From contig OX638130.1 in NCBI GenBank assembly GCA_951804985.1, forward strand, positions 101,739,700 to 101,803,699: 64,000 nt of DNA, in the 5' to 3' direction. This stretch comes from Dryomyza anilis. Taxonomy: Eukaryota > Arthropoda > Insecta > Diptera > Dryomyzidae. Position numbers and translations under genes: made by a program. A model generated the notes under the pieces. It was given only the letters and a program-made list of their open reading frames with translations. It had not been told where the DNA came from and did no database searches. Positions 62,560-64,000 of this stretch are shown piece by piece (within the stretch, counting starts at the first letter, position 1; each line of letters begins with the position of its first letter).

Positions 62560-63130
62560 CCCCCTCCCCCGTCCTATTATATGTTGACAGAGACAACATT
62601 ATTAATCATCAAACCAACTAATTGAGTGTCGTAAACTTAACAAATATGGGGCAACCTTTACCGCTAGTCTTGCTGCTGATTCAATCTGTCAACGATAATG
62701 ACGAGCGTCAGAATCATTCACGCACTTCGTACAATGTCATGTAGCGCTCGAGATTGAGTGTTGGAGATTATTGGCAAATGCCAAAAAAGGCAATAAAACT
62801 TATGATTATGACAGCGAGAGTGTAAAAAAAAATATGAAGTGTCAAACGTCATGTGTCACGCACGCGTCACTGAAGTAGTGCGCTGCGATAAGAGCAACGA
62901 CATTATAAAACATCAATATGTGTAGAAGGTACATAAAAAACGAAATCACACAACATACATAGTACATGTGACGTCACAACGGTTTATGGCCGTTATTGAC
63001 CCAGTCACCGACAGATCAACGACGCATAGGAAATCAGCAAGTGAGCGAGGAGTTGGTGTGCGTAGCAAAGAGCAGTGTTTTATGTGCTCTCCTATCAAAG
63101 CACGAACAAATTAAGAGATATGGGTTTGCA
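62560..63130. promoter_or_regulatory. GC-richer unique island with a perfect CRE palindrome
   Basis: The 10-bp palindrome GTGACGTCAC lies at 62968-62977, the consensus for CREB/ATF factors, and a TATAAAA word lies near 62905. The island sits between AT-rich DNA and the right-hand satellite and has no convincing frame. It could be an enhancer or a promoter of a gene beyond the window. Confidence 0.3.
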
Positions 63131-63285
63131 TTGCTTTATGAAAGGCGTTAATTTATTGAAATGTAGTATAATTCACAGTACTATTTTACTGTACTGCTAG
63201 ATAGAAATATATATATTTTTTAATACAATTAAAATTGTCATTCAAATTTAATTTTAAACAAAATATTCAATTTTAAATACATTAT

Positions 63286-64000
63286 TCAATTTTTCATTAA
63301 AATTCATATTTTCACTAAAAATTCAATTTCTGACTAAAAAATTCCATTTTTCACTAAGCTTTCAATTTTCACTAAAAATTCAATATTTCACTAAAAATTC
63401 AATTTTTCACTAAAAATTAAATTTTACACTAAAAATTCAATTTTTCACTAAAAATTCAATTTTTCACTCTAAATTCAATTTTTCACTACAAATTCAAATT
63501 TTCACTAAAAATTCAATTTTTCACAAAAAATTTAATTTTTCACTAAAAATTTAATTTTTCACTAAAAATTTAATTTTTCACTAAAAATTAAAATTTTCAC
63601 TAAAAATTAAAATTTTCACTAAAAATTAAAATTTTCACTAAAAATTAAATTTTTCACTAAAAATTCAATTTTTCACTAAAAATTAAATTTTTCACTAAAA
63701 ATTCAATTTTTCACTAAAAATTGAATTTTCCACTAAAAATTCAATTTTTCACTAAAAATTCAATTTTTCGCTAAAAATTCAATTATTCACTAAAAATTCA
63801 ATTTTTCACTAAAAATTCAATTTTTCACTAAAAAATCAATTTTCCACTAAAAATTCAATTTTTCACTAAAAATTCAATTTTTCGATAAAAATTCAATTTT
63901 TCGATAAAAATTCAATTTTTCGCTAAAAATTCAATTTTTCACTAAAAATTCAATTTTTAACTAAAAATTCAATTTTACACTAAAAATTAAATTTTTCAAA
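63286..64000. repeat. 19-bp satellite CACTAAAAATTCAATTTTT, locus 2, runs off window
   Basis: Same unit and orientation as the array at 50291, more variable, continuing past the right edge. Confidence 0.95.

Overview
The window looks like a gene-poor, AT-rich stretch of nuclear DNA from an insect, most likely a higher fly (Diptera). The evidence is short GT-AG introns, CAG/CAA-rich islands, arthropod-type core promoter motifs (TCAGTC initiator plus downstream element), TA-flanked Tc1/mariner-type elements, a tRNA-derived SINE, and repeat heads of the 'TATACCCTAC ... GGGTATA ... TCTTGATCAGCAT' type that I remember from many fly genomes. Nothing prokaryotic is present. Most long open frames are readings of simple repeats and are not genes.

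The main gene lies on the minus strand between about 31.6 and 42.2 kb. Three well-supported exons (34571-33991, 33924-33775, 32243-31638) join in phase through consensus splice sites. They encode a basic, secreted-looking protein made of several amphipathic helices with a basic tail. The best family guess is an Unpaired-like helical cytokine, the ligand class of the fly JAK/STAT receptor, but I cannot confirm this without a search. About 7.4 kb upstream I infer a first exon (42222-41989). It has a TATA-like box, an initiator and an exact downstream promoter element, a start codon in good context, and a GTAAGT donor whose phase matches exon 2. A second possible start exon with the same phase lies inside the long intron at 35931-35892.

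A second minus-strand gene is seen only as its first coding exon at 5306-5171. It encodes a clear signal peptide and then a splice donor; its other exons were not found. Weaker coding candidates are a 53-codon frame at 51940-52101, a cysteine-containing open frame at 13048-12815, and an isolated exon-like frame at 8995-9139.

Mobile DNA makes up much of the rest. There are about twelve copies of a roughly 325-bp TA-flanked MITE with CACACAGAA ends, four full copies of a roughly 220-bp MITE with related CACCCAGAA ends, and four copies of a roughly 310-bp tRNA-derived SINE (one with a perfect 11-bp target duplication). A broken Tc1/mariner transposase sits at 54.5-55.5 kb, a 1.25-kb inverted-repeat element carries two nested MITEs at 27.06-28.30 kb, and several long foldback structures occur, including a nearly perfect hairpin at 4663-4965.

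Tandem repeats are unusually prominent. There are two almost perfect 10-bp satellites of about 1 kb each (29.4-30.5 and 57.7-58.8 kb), a 19-bp palindromic-unit satellite at two separate places (50.3-51.5 kb and 63.3 kb to the window end), an 11-bp array inside the cytokine gene's first intron, and several degenerate minisatellites. GC-richer islands near 5.6-6.6, 35.7-36.6, 38.6-39.5, 49.6-50.2, 51.5-52.1, 56.4-57.7, 58.9-59.5 and 62.6-63.1 kb are the likeliest regulatory DNA. I found no clearly new molecular system; the most interesting items are the cytokine-like gene with its promoter, the orphan signal-peptide exon, and the long hairpins.
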